64,000 nucleotides of DNA from positions 868,001-932,000 of the forward strand of contig CBDCDT010000002.1 of assembly GCA_965215445.1 (NCBI GenBank), given 5' to 3'. The position numbers and the translations under genes are program-made. The DNA comes from CBDBLK01 sp965215445 (GTDB lineage Bacteria; Bdellovibrionota; Bacteriovoracia; Bacteriovoracales; Bacteriovoracaceae). Positions 50,359-58,876 of this stretch are shown in pieces. Position 1 is the first letter of the stretch; every line of letters begins with the position of its first letter. The notes under the pieces are model-generated. The model saw only the letters and a list, made by a program, of their open reading frames with translations, had not been told where the DNA came from and made no database searches.

Positions 50359-52902
50359 ATGTCTGATGTAGAATCTGCTTACGAGGTTCAAATTAAACCG
50401 CAAGATGATAAGAAAATAGTCTTTCCAAAAGAAGTCGTTATTATTCCCATCATGAGCAACCCTATATTTCCCGGGATGATTGCTCCTATTATTTTGACGG
50501 AAGATAAGTTTACTCAGGAGTTGGATAAAGAATTGATGAAGAGTGGTTTTGTTGCTCTGAACTTGGTTAAATCTGATGTTAGAAATGAAAAAGAAGGAGT
50601 GATTTCTGATAAAGAGCTAAGTATTAAAAATCAAGAAATAGGAATCAATGATATTTATAAAGTGGGAGTTCTTTGTAAAGTTGTTAAAAAATTAAAACTT
50701 CCCGATGGTTCGGTTAATGTTCTCGTGCATGGGATAAAAAGATACCGGGCCTCTGTGTACAAGCAAAAAACTCCTACAATTATTGCAAGTTATGACGTTT
50801 TTGAAGATATTCTTGAATCTGATGAAGAACTTGATGCTTACACTCGCTCTGTGATTAATCAGGTAAAAAAATTAAGCGAGATCAATCCTTATTTTAATGA
50901 AGAAATGAAATTGGCAATGTTAAACTCTCCATCCCCTGGTGCTTTGGCCGATTTGGTTGCGTTTGCAATTAGCTTGGATATTCCCGAGGCGCAGGATTTT
51001 TTAGAAACGCTGGTTGTTAAAAAAAGATTTGCAAAGCTTTTAGTATATTTGAGGAAAGAAAAGGATGTTGCAGATATTCAGAAAAAAATTTCTGATGAAG
51101 TTAACGATAAAGTTAATAAACATCAAAGAGAATATTTTTTAAGAGAGCAACTTAAGGCCATTCGCAATGAACTGGGGATGGAAGAAGATGATAAAAGGCG
51201 TGATGTCAAAAAATTTAGGAAAAAAATTAAAGAACTTCAATTATCAAAAGATGTTTTAAAAGTTGTTGAGGAAGAAATAGACCGGCTTGAGGCCATTCCG
51301 GATAGTAGTCCTGAATATAATGTTGCTAGAACTTATATAAATTGGATTTTAGTTTTACCTTGGAATAAGGCCACAGAAGATAATGTAGATATTGAAAAAA
51401 CTAGGAAAATTTTAGAAAAAGACCACTACGGATTAGAAAAGGCCAAAGCGAGGGTTTTGGAATTTTTGGCCGTGAGAAAATTAAAGCCACAATATGATGG
51501 AACTATTTTGTGTTTAACGGGGCCTCCAGGGGTGGGCAAAACCTCTCTGGGGCGTTCCATCGCAGAATCTTTAAAAAGAAAATTTTACCGCTTTAGTTTG
51601 GGTGGAATGAGGGATGAGGCAGAAATTAAAGGACACCGAAGAACCTATGTAGGTGCAATGCCTGGAAGAATTATTCAAGCACTTAAACGTGTAGAAGTTA
51701 ATAATCCTGTTATTATGCTCGATGAAATAGATAAACTTGGCCAATCTTTTCAGGGAGACCCTGCTAGCGCATTGTTGGAAGTGCTTGATCCCGAACAAAA
51801 CAGGTCTTTCATCGATCACTATTTAGATGTTCCCTTTGATTTATCTAAAGTTCTTTTTATTGCTACTGCAAATTATGTTGGAAATATTCCCGAGCCCTTA
51901 TTGGATAGAATGGAGTTGATTGAGTTAAGCGGTTATACAATTGAAGAGAAAATTAATATTGCCTCTAAATGGATTATTCCCAAGCAGATTCAAAAACATG
52001 GTTTGGAAAAAGATGATTTTCGTCTTAACACTCAGGTTATTCGTAGAGTTATTACTGATTATGCCCGCGAACCAGGAGTTCGAGGCATGGAACAGTATAT
52101 AGCAAAACTCTGTAGGAAGGCTGCATTAGAGAAAGTGGAAAAGAAAAAAAGAAGAAAATTTGCACCCCAACCCGAAGACCTTGAAAAACTTTTAGGGAGC
52201 AAGGTTTTTCAGACCGAATTGGCACAAAGAAAACTCATTCCAGGTTTGGCAATAGGTTTGGCCTGGACTGCTTTTGGGGGAGATATTCTTTTTATTGAGA
52301 CGTTGCCTTTAAAAGGCAAAGGAGGATTAAAATTAACAGGCCAACTCGGCGATGTTATGAACGAATCAGCAAATATCGCTTACAGCTATGTTAAAAAACT
52401 TCTTCAAATGCAATTTCAACCTAAAGAAAAAGCGAATGTAAAAAAACAATCTCAAAAAGATAAATGTGAAGAAGAGAAAAGTTATTTAGATGCCCATGAA
52501 GTTCATTTGCATCTTCCTGCTGGAGCGACTCCTAAAGATGGCCCCAGTGCTGGCATAACCATGGCCTTGGCGCTTTATAGTTTGGCCGTAGGACAAAAGG
52601 TCAAACCCAAATTGGCCATGACGGGAGAATTGAGTTTGACTGGAAGAGTTTTAGCGGTCGGGGGAATTAAAGAAAAAATACTTGCGGCCAAAAGGGCCGG
52701 CATTAAGTTTGTTATTTTACCTGAAGAGAACAAGAAAGATTTAAAAGAAGTTCCCGAAAGGCATCGGAAAAATTTAATATTCTTTTTCGTCAAGCATTTT
52801 GACGAAGTGCTTGAAATTGCCTTACCAGAGCAAGCAAAAAAAGCAGGGAAAAAGAGTGTTAAAAAAGGCCAAGGGCCATCGAGAGCTTTAAAACTCGTCT
52901 GA
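50359..52902 (+). CDS. lon: ATP-dependent protease Lon
   Basis: 847 residues. Soluble hexameric protease that degrades misfolded and regulatory proteins. N-terminal LON substrate-binding domain (about 20-210), AAA+ domain with Walker A GPPGVGKTSLGRSI and Walker B VIMLDEIDKLG, and protease domain with catalytic Ser in KDGPSAGITMA and Lys about 43 residues later (AVGGIKEKILAAKRAG). A Lys/Glu-rich insertion of about 20 residues lies just before YLDAHEVHLHLPAGATP. Its end overlaps rpoZ by 15 bases (convergent). Confidence 0.98.
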   Translation: MSDVESAYEVQIKPQDDKKIVFPKEVVIIPIMSNPIFPGMIAPIILTEDKFTQELDKELMKSGFVALNLVKSDVRNEKEGVISDKELSIKNQEIGINDIYKVGVLCKVVKKLKLPDGSVNVLVHGIKRYRASVYKQKTPTIIASYDVFEDILESDEELDAYTRSVINQVKKLSEINPYFNEEMKLAMLNSPSPGALADLVAFAISLDIPEAQDFLETLVVKKRFAKLLVYLRKEKDVADIQKKISDEVNDKVNKHQREYFLREQLKAIRNELGMEEDDKRRDVKKFRKKIKELQLSKDVLKVVEEEIDRLEAIPDSSPEYNVARTYINWILVLPWNKATEDNVDIEKTRKILEKDHYGLEKAKARVLEFLAVRKLKPQYDGTILCLTGPPGVGKTSLGRSIAESLKRKFYRFSLGGMRDEAEIKGHRRTYVGAMPGRIIQALKRVEVNNPVIMLDEIDKLGQSFQGDPASALLEVLDPEQNRSFIDHYLDVPFDLSKVLFIATANYVGNIPEPLLDRMELIELSGYTIEEKINIASKWIIPKQIQKHGLEKDDFRLNTQVIRRVITDYAREPGVRGMEQYIAKLCRKAALEKVEKKKRRKFAPQPEDLEKLLGSKVFQTELAQRKLIPGLAIGLAWTAFGGDILFIETLPLKGKGGLKLTGQLGDVMNESANIAYSYVKKLLQMQFQPKEKANVKKQSQKDKCEEEKSYLDAHEVHLHLPAGATPKDGPSAGITMALALYSLAVGQKVKPKLAMTGELSLTGRVLAVGGIKEKILAAKRAGIKFVILPEENKKDLKEVPERHRKNLIFFFVKHFDEVLEIALPEQAKKAGKKSVKKGQGPSRALKLV

Positions 52903-53100
52903 GTCGTACTCGAAGGTAGGAGTGTGTTTGACTTTGCCTGCGGCAATTTCTCTTAAGGCAGTTACAATATCTTTATTTTTACTTCTCACCAGGCATTCAG
53001 CACCGTTGCGAAGTTGTTTAACTCTCTTTGTGGCCAAATGCACGAGTTCGTAGCGGTTTTCAACTTTTTCAAGACAATCTTCTATAGTGATCCTGGCCAT
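52888..53100 (-). CDS. rpoZ: RNA polymerase omega subunit
   Basis: 70 residues. Small subunit that helps assemble the beta-prime subunit. Typical start MARITIEDCLEKVENRYELV, followed by LATKRVKQLRNGA and KDIVTALREIAAGKV. Length is shorter than E. coli (91) but normal for this family. Its final codons are antisense to the last 15 bases of lon. The other subunits are elsewhere. Upstream is a 227-base gap shared with a divergent small gene. Confidence 0.96.
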   Translation of the reverse strand: MARITIEDCLEKVENRYELVHLATKRVKQLRNGAECLVRSKNKDIVTALREIAAGKVKHTPTFEYDSDEF

Positions 53101-53327
53101 GGTGTTCTTCCTCGTATTTCGTTTTCTATGTACTCCACTATCTAAATGATAAAACTCGATATGTCAAAAAGGGAATTTTTGAAGCGCTTCTCCATAGCCC
53201 GATGCATTATTTTGTTTTAAATTGCAAAATAGCAAATTGAGGGAATTGAGTAATTTCAGAGGTTTATAGAATCTCATACGGCAACTGGTATTGCAGTAAG
53301 TATTTTATCTTTAGAGGGAGAGAGATA
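53101..53327. other. Divergent upstream region of rpoZ and a small gene
   Basis: 227 bases without an open frame. It must hold promoters for rpoZ (minus) and the 86-residue gene (plus). I see no clear RNA fold, operator or repeat in it. Confidence 0.5.
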
Positions 53328-53588
53328 ATGAAGACTTTTTTTGCTGTTTCGCGTTGCCTGGCCTGTAAAAAAATGAGCAATAGCTTGTTTTACCAGGGCC
53401 AGTTTCATTTTAAGGGAGTTTTATGGGGAATGAAGATTAGAGAGATATTCGTTTTTTCAGAATTGGAATTTCAAAAGGGCCAAAATTATATGTTATATTT
53501 GGCCCTCATTACAGAATCCGAAGGAGTTTTAAAAACCAAGATTATAAAACAAAAACTTTTAGATACGATTGAGAGAAATTTCTTTTAA
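53328..53588 (+). CDS. Conserved-looking small protein, unknown
   Basis: 86 residues, preceded by a strong AGGGAGAGAG site. One CxxC pair (CLACKK) near the N-terminus, then LFYQGQFHFKGVLWGMKIRE, and a beta-type C-terminal half with LEFQKGQNYMLYLAL. The pattern suggests a small beta-barrel, possibly nucleic-acid binding. No family name can be given. Not a signal peptide. The DHp-like gene follows 35 bases later. Confidence 0.6.
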   Translation: MKTFFAVSRCLACKKMSNSLFYQGQFHFKGVLWGMKIREIFVFSELEFQKGQNYMLYLALITESEGVLKTKIIKQKLLDTIERNFF

Positions 53589-53623
53589 CTTTTTATCTTT
53601 TTATTTTGAGATAATATAACCTT

Positions 53624-53851
53624 GTGGCAGTTGAATCCAAAAATCCAGAAGAAAGAGAAATTCTTCATGATATTAGCAATCAATTAGTTATAGTACAAGG
53701 AATGTCTGGCCTGGTATTAAAAGCTATAAAACGAAAGCAAGTCATGGGAGATAAAGAACTGGATAGAATGGAAAAAGTTTTGGTAGCAACAAGAAGTATA
53801 GCTAAAATGATTCAAAATCGCAGAAATTATTTAAATTCAATTTCTAGTTAG
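53624..53851 (+). CDS. Stand-alone histidine-kinase DHp-like small protein
   Basis: 75 residues from a GTG start; no strong ribosome site. The core EREILHDISNQLVIVQGM resembles the H-box of histidine kinases (HDIxNxLxxIxG), with His15 in the phosphoacceptor place, followed by a second helix (MEKVLVATRSIAKMIQNRR), as in a two-helix dimerisation/phosphotransfer domain. There is no ATP-binding domain. It could be a phosphotransfer or anti-kinase protein, or the likeness could be accidental. Its end overlaps the next minus-strand gene by 8 bases. Confidence 0.55.
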   Translation: MAVESKNPEEREILHDISNQLVIVQGMSGLVLKAIKRKQVMGDKELDRMEKVLVATRSIAKMIQNRRNYLNSISS

Positions 53852-54242
53852 TTTTAACACTAACATGGTCACCAATTATCATACTTTGAATTTCTAGCAG
53901 AGGGGTATTTTTTTCAATATTTAAAGATTTTATTTGAGCAATAGAAACTTCGTTTTCTGTATGGATAATCTCTAATTCTCCAACCTTTATTTTGTAATGG
54001 TATCTTTTTTCTGTTTTGTGAGGAGCGAGTCGGCCTATAATTCGATGGACATTTAAAGTTGTTCCTTTTGATAGGCCTTGTTGTTGGCCGATATTAACAT
54101 AGTAATTTTTTTTGATAGTTTCATTTGGTGTTCCCATCGGGATATTTTGAACAACATTGTAAATAATATAATCTTGAGCGTGTCTTTTAGAGGCCCACAG
54201 CAAGGAAATTACTATAGAAGCAAGAAGCAGGTTTATTCTCAT
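53844..54242 (-). CDS. Small periplasmic protein, unknown function
   Basis: 132 residues. Signal peptide about 1-22 (LLLASIVISLLWASKRHAQ). The mature part is an all-beta domain of the type seen at the C-terminus of FlgT and similar proteins: YYVNIGQQQGLSKGTTLNVH, then IKVGELEIIHTENEVSIAQI. These look like NxGxxxGV-K-G and VGxxxVxxVxxxxSxA motifs. It would lie in the periplasm or at the outer membrane. It overlaps the DHp-like gene (convergent). A flagellar motor role is possible but unsupported. Confidence 0.6.
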   Translation of the reverse strand: MRINLLLASIVISLLWASKRHAQDYIIYNVVQNIPMGTPNETIKKNYYVNIGQQQGLSKGTTLNVHRIIGRLAPHKTEKRYHYKIKVGELEIIHTENEVSIAQIKSLNIEKNTPLLEIQSMIIGDHVSVKTN

Positions 54243-54361
54243 TTTGTTCTCCGGATAGGCCTATTTGCAGGTGGCCAATAATCTTATCGGGATAAATAAA
54301 TCAGAGTAAAAAAGGCGAAAGCTTTATAAGAGTAGGGGTAAAAATTGCCGCTTTTATGTTC

Positions 54362-56950
54362 TCAAGATGATGGTTCAAGTAGCGAGCGAACTCGTTTGAT
54401 CAGGGATTCAACACCATCAATGTTTCCAGAGCCTTGGGCCATATAAGTTTGCCCTCCTCCTTTTCCGTCAATGGCAAGGAGTGCTTCTTGTAAAATTTGA
54501 TTGCATTGTATGGATTTAAGGTTTTTGGTGGCCCTAAGAAGAACGGATAATTTTCCTTTTTTTTCAGCATATAAGAGCAAAACTCCTTTGTTGAATTTAT
54601 CTGCAAAAAGATCGGAAACTTTTCTCAAGTCGGAATTTTCTGGTGCCTTTGCTGAAATAAAGGAGATACCATTTTTAAGGAGAGTGGGTTTGGAAAAAAG
54701 TTCATTGCTTTTAACTGAGTAAACTTGATTGCGAATTTCCTGGATTTGTTTTTGTTGATCTTTTATGTTGAGGCAAAGTTCTTGAATCTTCTTTACTGTA
54801 GAGTTTTCTTTTGTCAAAGTTAATTTCTCAATTTCTTTTAAATATTGACTTCTTTCCATCAAGCGTTGGATTGCATGTGTGCTGGTTACTGCTTCAATAC
54901 GGCGAACACCTGAAGAAAGAGAACTTTCAGATATAAGGTCAAAAATACCTATTTCTTCAGTACGACAGACATGAGTTCCACCACAAAGTTCAGTGCTAAA
55001 AGTTCCCATTTTCAGTACGCGAACTTGATCTCCATATTTTTCTCCAAAGAGGGCCGTTGCTCCTTGGTTAATAGCTTCATCAAGGTTCATAATGGCCGCC
55101 TCTACAGGTAGAGAGGCCTGTATCTGCTCGTTAACGAGATTTCCAATGGCGTCTATTTCCTGATGAGAGATAGCTTTCATGTGAGTAAAGTCGAATCGCA
55201 GGCGTTCAGCATTAACGTGAGAGCCAGCTTGTTGAACATGTTTCCCAAGTATTTTGATAAGAGCTGCCTGTAAAAGATGAGTGGCACTATGGTTTCTGGC
55301 AGTAAGTTGTCTCCTTTGCTTATCGACAAAAAGTTGGTACTCTTTACCTTTTTTCAAAGAGTTGGCATCGTTGCAATAATGGACGTAAAGTCCTTCAATA
55401 GGTATTTGAGTGTCCAGGATTTCTACAAGTTTGTTTTCATTATCCCAAATTTCACCACTATCCCCGACTTGTCCTCCACTCTCACCGTAAAAGGGTGTTA
55501 TATCAAAAACAAGGCCTTTTTGGTTTCCTACATCGATGATGTCGAGAAGTTTGGATTTTGTATTAAGAGTGTCATATCCAACGAAACGGGTAGTTCCATT
55601 TTCTTCCTTAACTTTGTGAAAAATATCGTTGTTGATATTTTGATGGCCTTTCCAAGATTTACGGCCCTCATTTTTTCTTATTTGCATAGATTCATTAAAA
55701 CCTCGAATATCAACCTTAAGATTTTTTTCTGCCAAAATAGTTTCAGTTAAATCCAAAGGAAATCCGTAAGTATCGTAAAGCTTAAAGGCACTTTTCCCAG
55801 AGAGGGTTCCTTCAACAATGTTGTTTTTAATAGCATCTTTTAAGAATTTAAGGCCTTGATCCAGAGTTTCTAAAAACTTATTTTCTTCTGAATATAAAAA
55901 TTCTTCGGCCACTTTTTGATTGGCATTATTTTGAGGATACTCTTGACCTAGTTGTTTAAATACGACGGGAACCAGTTTATGGAGGATTGCCTCATGCATA
56001 TCGAGTTTTTTTAAATTGCGAGAGGCCCTGCGGATAATTCTGCGTAAAACATAACCGCGCCCCTCATTAGAGGGGATGACTCCATCAGTGAGAAGCATGG
56101 TACAAGAACGAATATGGTCAGCAACGACACGGATATTTCCAGCATATTTTTGATTGTGATAATTTTTTTTGGTAATATCTTCTATTGCACTAATGATTTC
56201 TTTAAATCCGTCAGTATCATAATTCCAGTAAACATTTTGTAGGCACGAGGCAATTCTTTCAAGTCCCATTCCTGTGTCGACGCAAGGATTGGGAAGGGCA
56301 TGTTGTCCTTGTGGTGTTTTTTCAAATTGCATAAAAACCAAATTCCAGATTTCGACGTAACGAAACTCATCATCAAGCAGGTTTTTTTGAGATTTTTTTT
56401 GTGAAAATTTTTCTCCGTGATCAAAAAATATTTCAGAGCAAGGCCCACATGGCCCAAATTCACCCATTTCCCAGAAGTTATCGGTGTCGCCTCGCTTGAA
56501 GAGACGCTTGCTTGGAATTCCAATCTTTTTATGCCAAATATTAAAAGCTTCTTCATCGGAAGTATGAACAGTTACATAAAGTTTTTCTTTGGGGAGAAGA
56601 AGCTCTTGTGTGAGGAAATCCCAAGCGTATTGTATGGCCTCCTCTTTAAAATAGTCTCCAAAGGAAAAGTTCCCAAGCATTTCAAAAAAAGTATGATGGC
56701 GGGCAGTGTGTCCCACATTATCTAAATCATTGTGTTTTCCTCCGGCCCGTACACATTTTTGAAGGCTGAATGCCCTTTTGTTGGAGGGGATACTTTTACC
56801 GATGAAATAGTCTTTAAACTGGTTCATTCCGGCGTTGGTAAAGAGAAGGGTGTTGTCGTTATAAGGTATGAGAGAAGAACTGCTTACTTTTTGGTGATTA
56901 TTATCATGAAAAAACTTGGCAAACTTCTCTCGAATTTTTTGAGTTTTCAC
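54362..56950 (-). CDS. alaS: Alanyl-tRNA synthetase
   Basis: 862 residues. Charges tRNA-Ala, with editing. Motif 2 region ARHHTFFEMLGNFSFGDYF, the catalytic GRGYVLRRIIRRA, the editing-domain zinc site with HSATHLLQAAL and CGGTHVCRT, and the C-terminal C-Ala domain with DGKGGGQTYMAQGSG. All are canonical. It lies downstream of recA on the same strand; a 14-bp inverted repeat sits between them. Confidence 0.98.
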   Translation of the reverse strand: MKTQKIREKFAKFFHDNNHQKVSSSSLIPYNDNTLLFTNAGMNQFKDYFIGKSIPSNKRAFSLQKCVRAGGKHNDLDNVGHTARHHTFFEMLGNFSFGDYFKEEAIQYAWDFLTQELLLPKEKLYVTVHTSDEEAFNIWHKKIGIPSKRLFKRGDTDNFWEMGEFGPCGPCSEIFFDHGEKFSQKKSQKNLLDDEFRYVEIWNLVFMQFEKTPQGQHALPNPCVDTGMGLERIASCLQNVYWNYDTDGFKEIISAIEDITKKNYHNQKYAGNIRVVADHIRSCTMLLTDGVIPSNEGRGYVLRRIIRRASRNLKKLDMHEAILHKLVPVVFKQLGQEYPQNNANQKVAEEFLYSEENKFLETLDQGLKFLKDAIKNNIVEGTLSGKSAFKLYDTYGFPLDLTETILAEKNLKVDIRGFNESMQIRKNEGRKSWKGHQNINNDIFHKVKEENGTTRFVGYDTLNTKSKLLDIIDVGNQKGLVFDITPFYGESGGQVGDSGEIWDNENKLVEILDTQIPIEGLYVHYCNDANSLKKGKEYQLFVDKQRRQLTARNHSATHLLQAALIKILGKHVQQAGSHVNAERLRFDFTHMKAISHQEIDAIGNLVNEQIQASLPVEAAIMNLDEAINQGATALFGEKYGDQVRVLKMGTFSTELCGGTHVCRTEEIGIFDLISESSLSSGVRRIEAVTSTHAIQRLMERSQYLKEIEKLTLTKENSTVKKIQELCLNIKDQQKQIQEIRNQVYSVKSNELFSKPTLLKNGISFISAKAPENSDLRKVSDLFADKFNKGVLLLYAEKKGKLSVLLRATKNLKSIQCNQILQEALLAIDGKGGGQTYMAQGSGNIDGVESLIKRVRSLLEPSS

Positions 56951-56968
56951 AGTTCAAACTCTCTAATT

Positions 56969-57000
56969 TACTCAGTGCAAAGAAATCTTTGCACTGAGTA
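56969..57000. terminator. Perfect 14-bp inverted repeat between recA and alaS
   Basis: TACTCAGTGCAAAG (56969-56982), loop AAAT, CTTTGCACTGAGTA (56987-57000). It starts 10 bases after the recA stop on the minus strand. There is no T-run on either side, so it may be a terminator of unusual type, an mRNA-stabilising hairpin or a protein site. Confidence 0.55.
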
Positions 57001-57010
57001 GTTATCATTT

Positions 57011-58114
57011 TTATTGAAGAGTTTTTTTGCCCCTTTTTGTAGTGGTCTTTTCATTTATTTCGCCAGTGACTTCGTCGATGTCAAGTTCGGAAGTATTATG
57101 GCCCAAACCATTTTTTTGCAAGATGAGAGCGCGGACTTCTTTTAAAACTTCGAGATTATTGGTTAAAAAATTCTTGGCGTTTTCTCGCCCTTGTCCAATC
57201 TTGGTGTTGTTATAGCTAAACCAAGAACCAGATTTATCAATAATCTTATGGGTGACTCCTAAATCGAGAAGGTCTCCTGTTTGAGAGATTCCTTCTCCGT
57301 ACATTATATCAAACTCGACAGTTTTAAAGGGGGGAGACATTTTATTTTTAACAACTTTGATTTTAGTTCGGTTGCCAATAAAATTTTCACCATCTTTAAT
57401 AGTTGCAATCCTCCTAATGTCCAACCGCACAGAGGAGTAGAATTTGAGAGCGTTGCCTCCCGTAGTGGTTTCGGGGTTTCCAAACATAACGCCGATTTTC
57501 ATTCTCAATTGGTTAATAAAGATAACAGTACAGTTAGAGCGTGAAATTGAGCCGGTTAGTTTTCTAAGCGCTTGGCTCATAAGTCTGGCCTGGAGGCCCA
57601 TGTGCGAATCACCCATGTCTCCTTCCAATTCGGCCCTGGGGGTGAGGGCCGCTACCGAGTCGACAATCAGCAATTCGACGGCACCAGAGCGAACCAGCAT
57701 GTCTGCAATTTCCAAGGCCTGTTCTCCACTATCGGGTTGTGATATAAGCGTGTTGGGAATATCAACCCCGAGCCTTTTGGCATAGCCCGTATCGAGAGCG
57801 TGTTCGGCATCAATAAAGGCGACAACTCCTCCTTGTTTTTGGCATTCTGCTGCTATATGCAGAGTGAGAGTTGTTTTACCGGAGGATTCAGGCCCATAGA
57901 CTTCAACGATTCTTCCTTTGGGGATACCGCCAATTCCCAAGGCAATATCCAAGCTGAGACAGCCGGTTGAAATAGTTGGAATTTCCTGTTGATCGTGTTT
58001 GCCATCAAGTTTCATGATGGCCCCTTTGCCAAATTGTTTTTCAATAGTGGCAAGGGCCAGATCGAGGGCCTTTTTTTTGTTGTTGTCGAAAGTTGCGGTT
58101 TGTGCAGTGGCCAT
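57011..58114 (-). CDS. recA: Recombinase RecA
   Basis: 367 residues. Strand exchange and SOS co-protease. Walker A GPESSGKTTLTLHI, Walker B LLIVDSVAALTPRAELEG, loop L1 GLQARLMSQALRKL, the loop-2 region FGNPETTTGGNALKFYSS, and the C-terminal acidic tail preceded by LDIDEVTGEI, then basic TTKRGKKTLQ. Canonical length. recX does not follow; alaS does. pgpA lies upstream, but cinA, often between them, is absent. Confidence 0.98.
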   Translation of the reverse strand: MATAQTATFDNNKKKALDLALATIEKQFGKGAIMKLDGKHDQQEIPTISTGCLSLDIALGIGGIPKGRIVEVYGPESSGKTTLTLHIAAECQKQGGVVAFIDAEHALDTGYAKRLGVDIPNTLISQPDSGEQALEIADMLVRSGAVELLIVDSVAALTPRAELEGDMGDSHMGLQARLMSQALRKLTGSISRSNCTVIFINQLRMKIGVMFGNPETTTGGNALKFYSSVRLDIRRIATIKDGENFIGNRTKIKVVKNKMSPPFKTVEFDIMYGEGISQTGDLLDLGVTHKIIDKSGSWFSYNNTKIGQGRENAKNFLTNNLEVLKEVRALILQKNGLGHNTSELDIDEVTGEINEKTTTKRGKKTLQ

Positions 58115-58312
58115 AGTGTTTCTCCAAGGTTTGAGGGTTATTAAAATCTTAATTGGTGGCCACTGTATCCCTCAAAAGCTACTTTGGCCAAGCCCCCAGC
58201 CTAGCATAAAGGGATTTTTGATCAAGAGAGGCCAAGGCCTTGAAAAAAGGATTTTTTGACTTGTTGAGAAAACCAAAAAAGGAACTTTCAAGGCATTATA
58301 TTGCTCAGGGTC

Positions 58313-58816
58313 TTAATTCATAAAAAATAAAGAAGGGTAGAAAAAACAAATAATGCGATATGCTATTCCCGTATAAATTCCACTGATAATATCATCCAAA
58401 ATCGTTCCAGCGCCGTGTTTGATTTTTTTGTCACAAAAATTAGCGGGCCAAATTTTAGTAATATCAAAAAAGCGGAAAAATAAAAAAAGAAGTGCCAGGT
58501 GGGTGAAATGAGCTTCCTTGGAAAATAACCAGGCCACACTCATTCCTAAAACCTCATCGAGAACAATCCAGCCGGGGTCGTGATTCCCAGTTTTTTTTTG
58601 AACAATTTCAATGACCCAAATACTGAGACAGGTAAAAAGTAAGAGAAATGGAATAGAAAAAATTAAAGGAATATTGAATTTACCAAGCCAGTAAAGGAGA
58701 GGAAGGATTGCCAGCGTGCCAATAGTTCCGGGCGCCTTGGGAACAAAACCAATACCAAATAAGCTGAGGAAGAGAATTTCCGGGCGTTTAAGACTTGGTG
58801 CGGTTTTCTCTTCCAT
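58313..58816 (-). CDS. pgpA: Phosphatidylglycerophosphatase A
   Basis: 167 residues. Inner-membrane enzyme that dephosphorylates phosphatidylglycerol phosphate. The motifs are GIGFVPKAPGTIGTLAI, then HDPGWIVLDEVLGM with the conserved DE, and a final FFDITKIWPANFCDK and IKHGAGTILDDIISGIYTG, with catalytic acidic residues. Four TM segments. It lies upstream of recA with a 198-base gap containing the recA promoter. Confidence 0.95.
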   Translation of the reverse strand: MEEKTAPSLKRPEILFLSLFGIGFVPKAPGTIGTLAILPLLYWLGKFNIPLIFSIPFLLLFTCLSIWVIEIVQKKTGNHDPGWIVLDEVLGMSVAWLFSKEAHFTHLALLFLFFRFFDITKIWPANFCDKKIKHGAGTILDDIISGIYTGIAYRIICFFYPSLFFMN

Positions 58817-58876
58817 GACTTCTCTCTACAATACTGAGTTTGCAAAATAGGCTTTTAAAACTACTTTTTAGATTAT

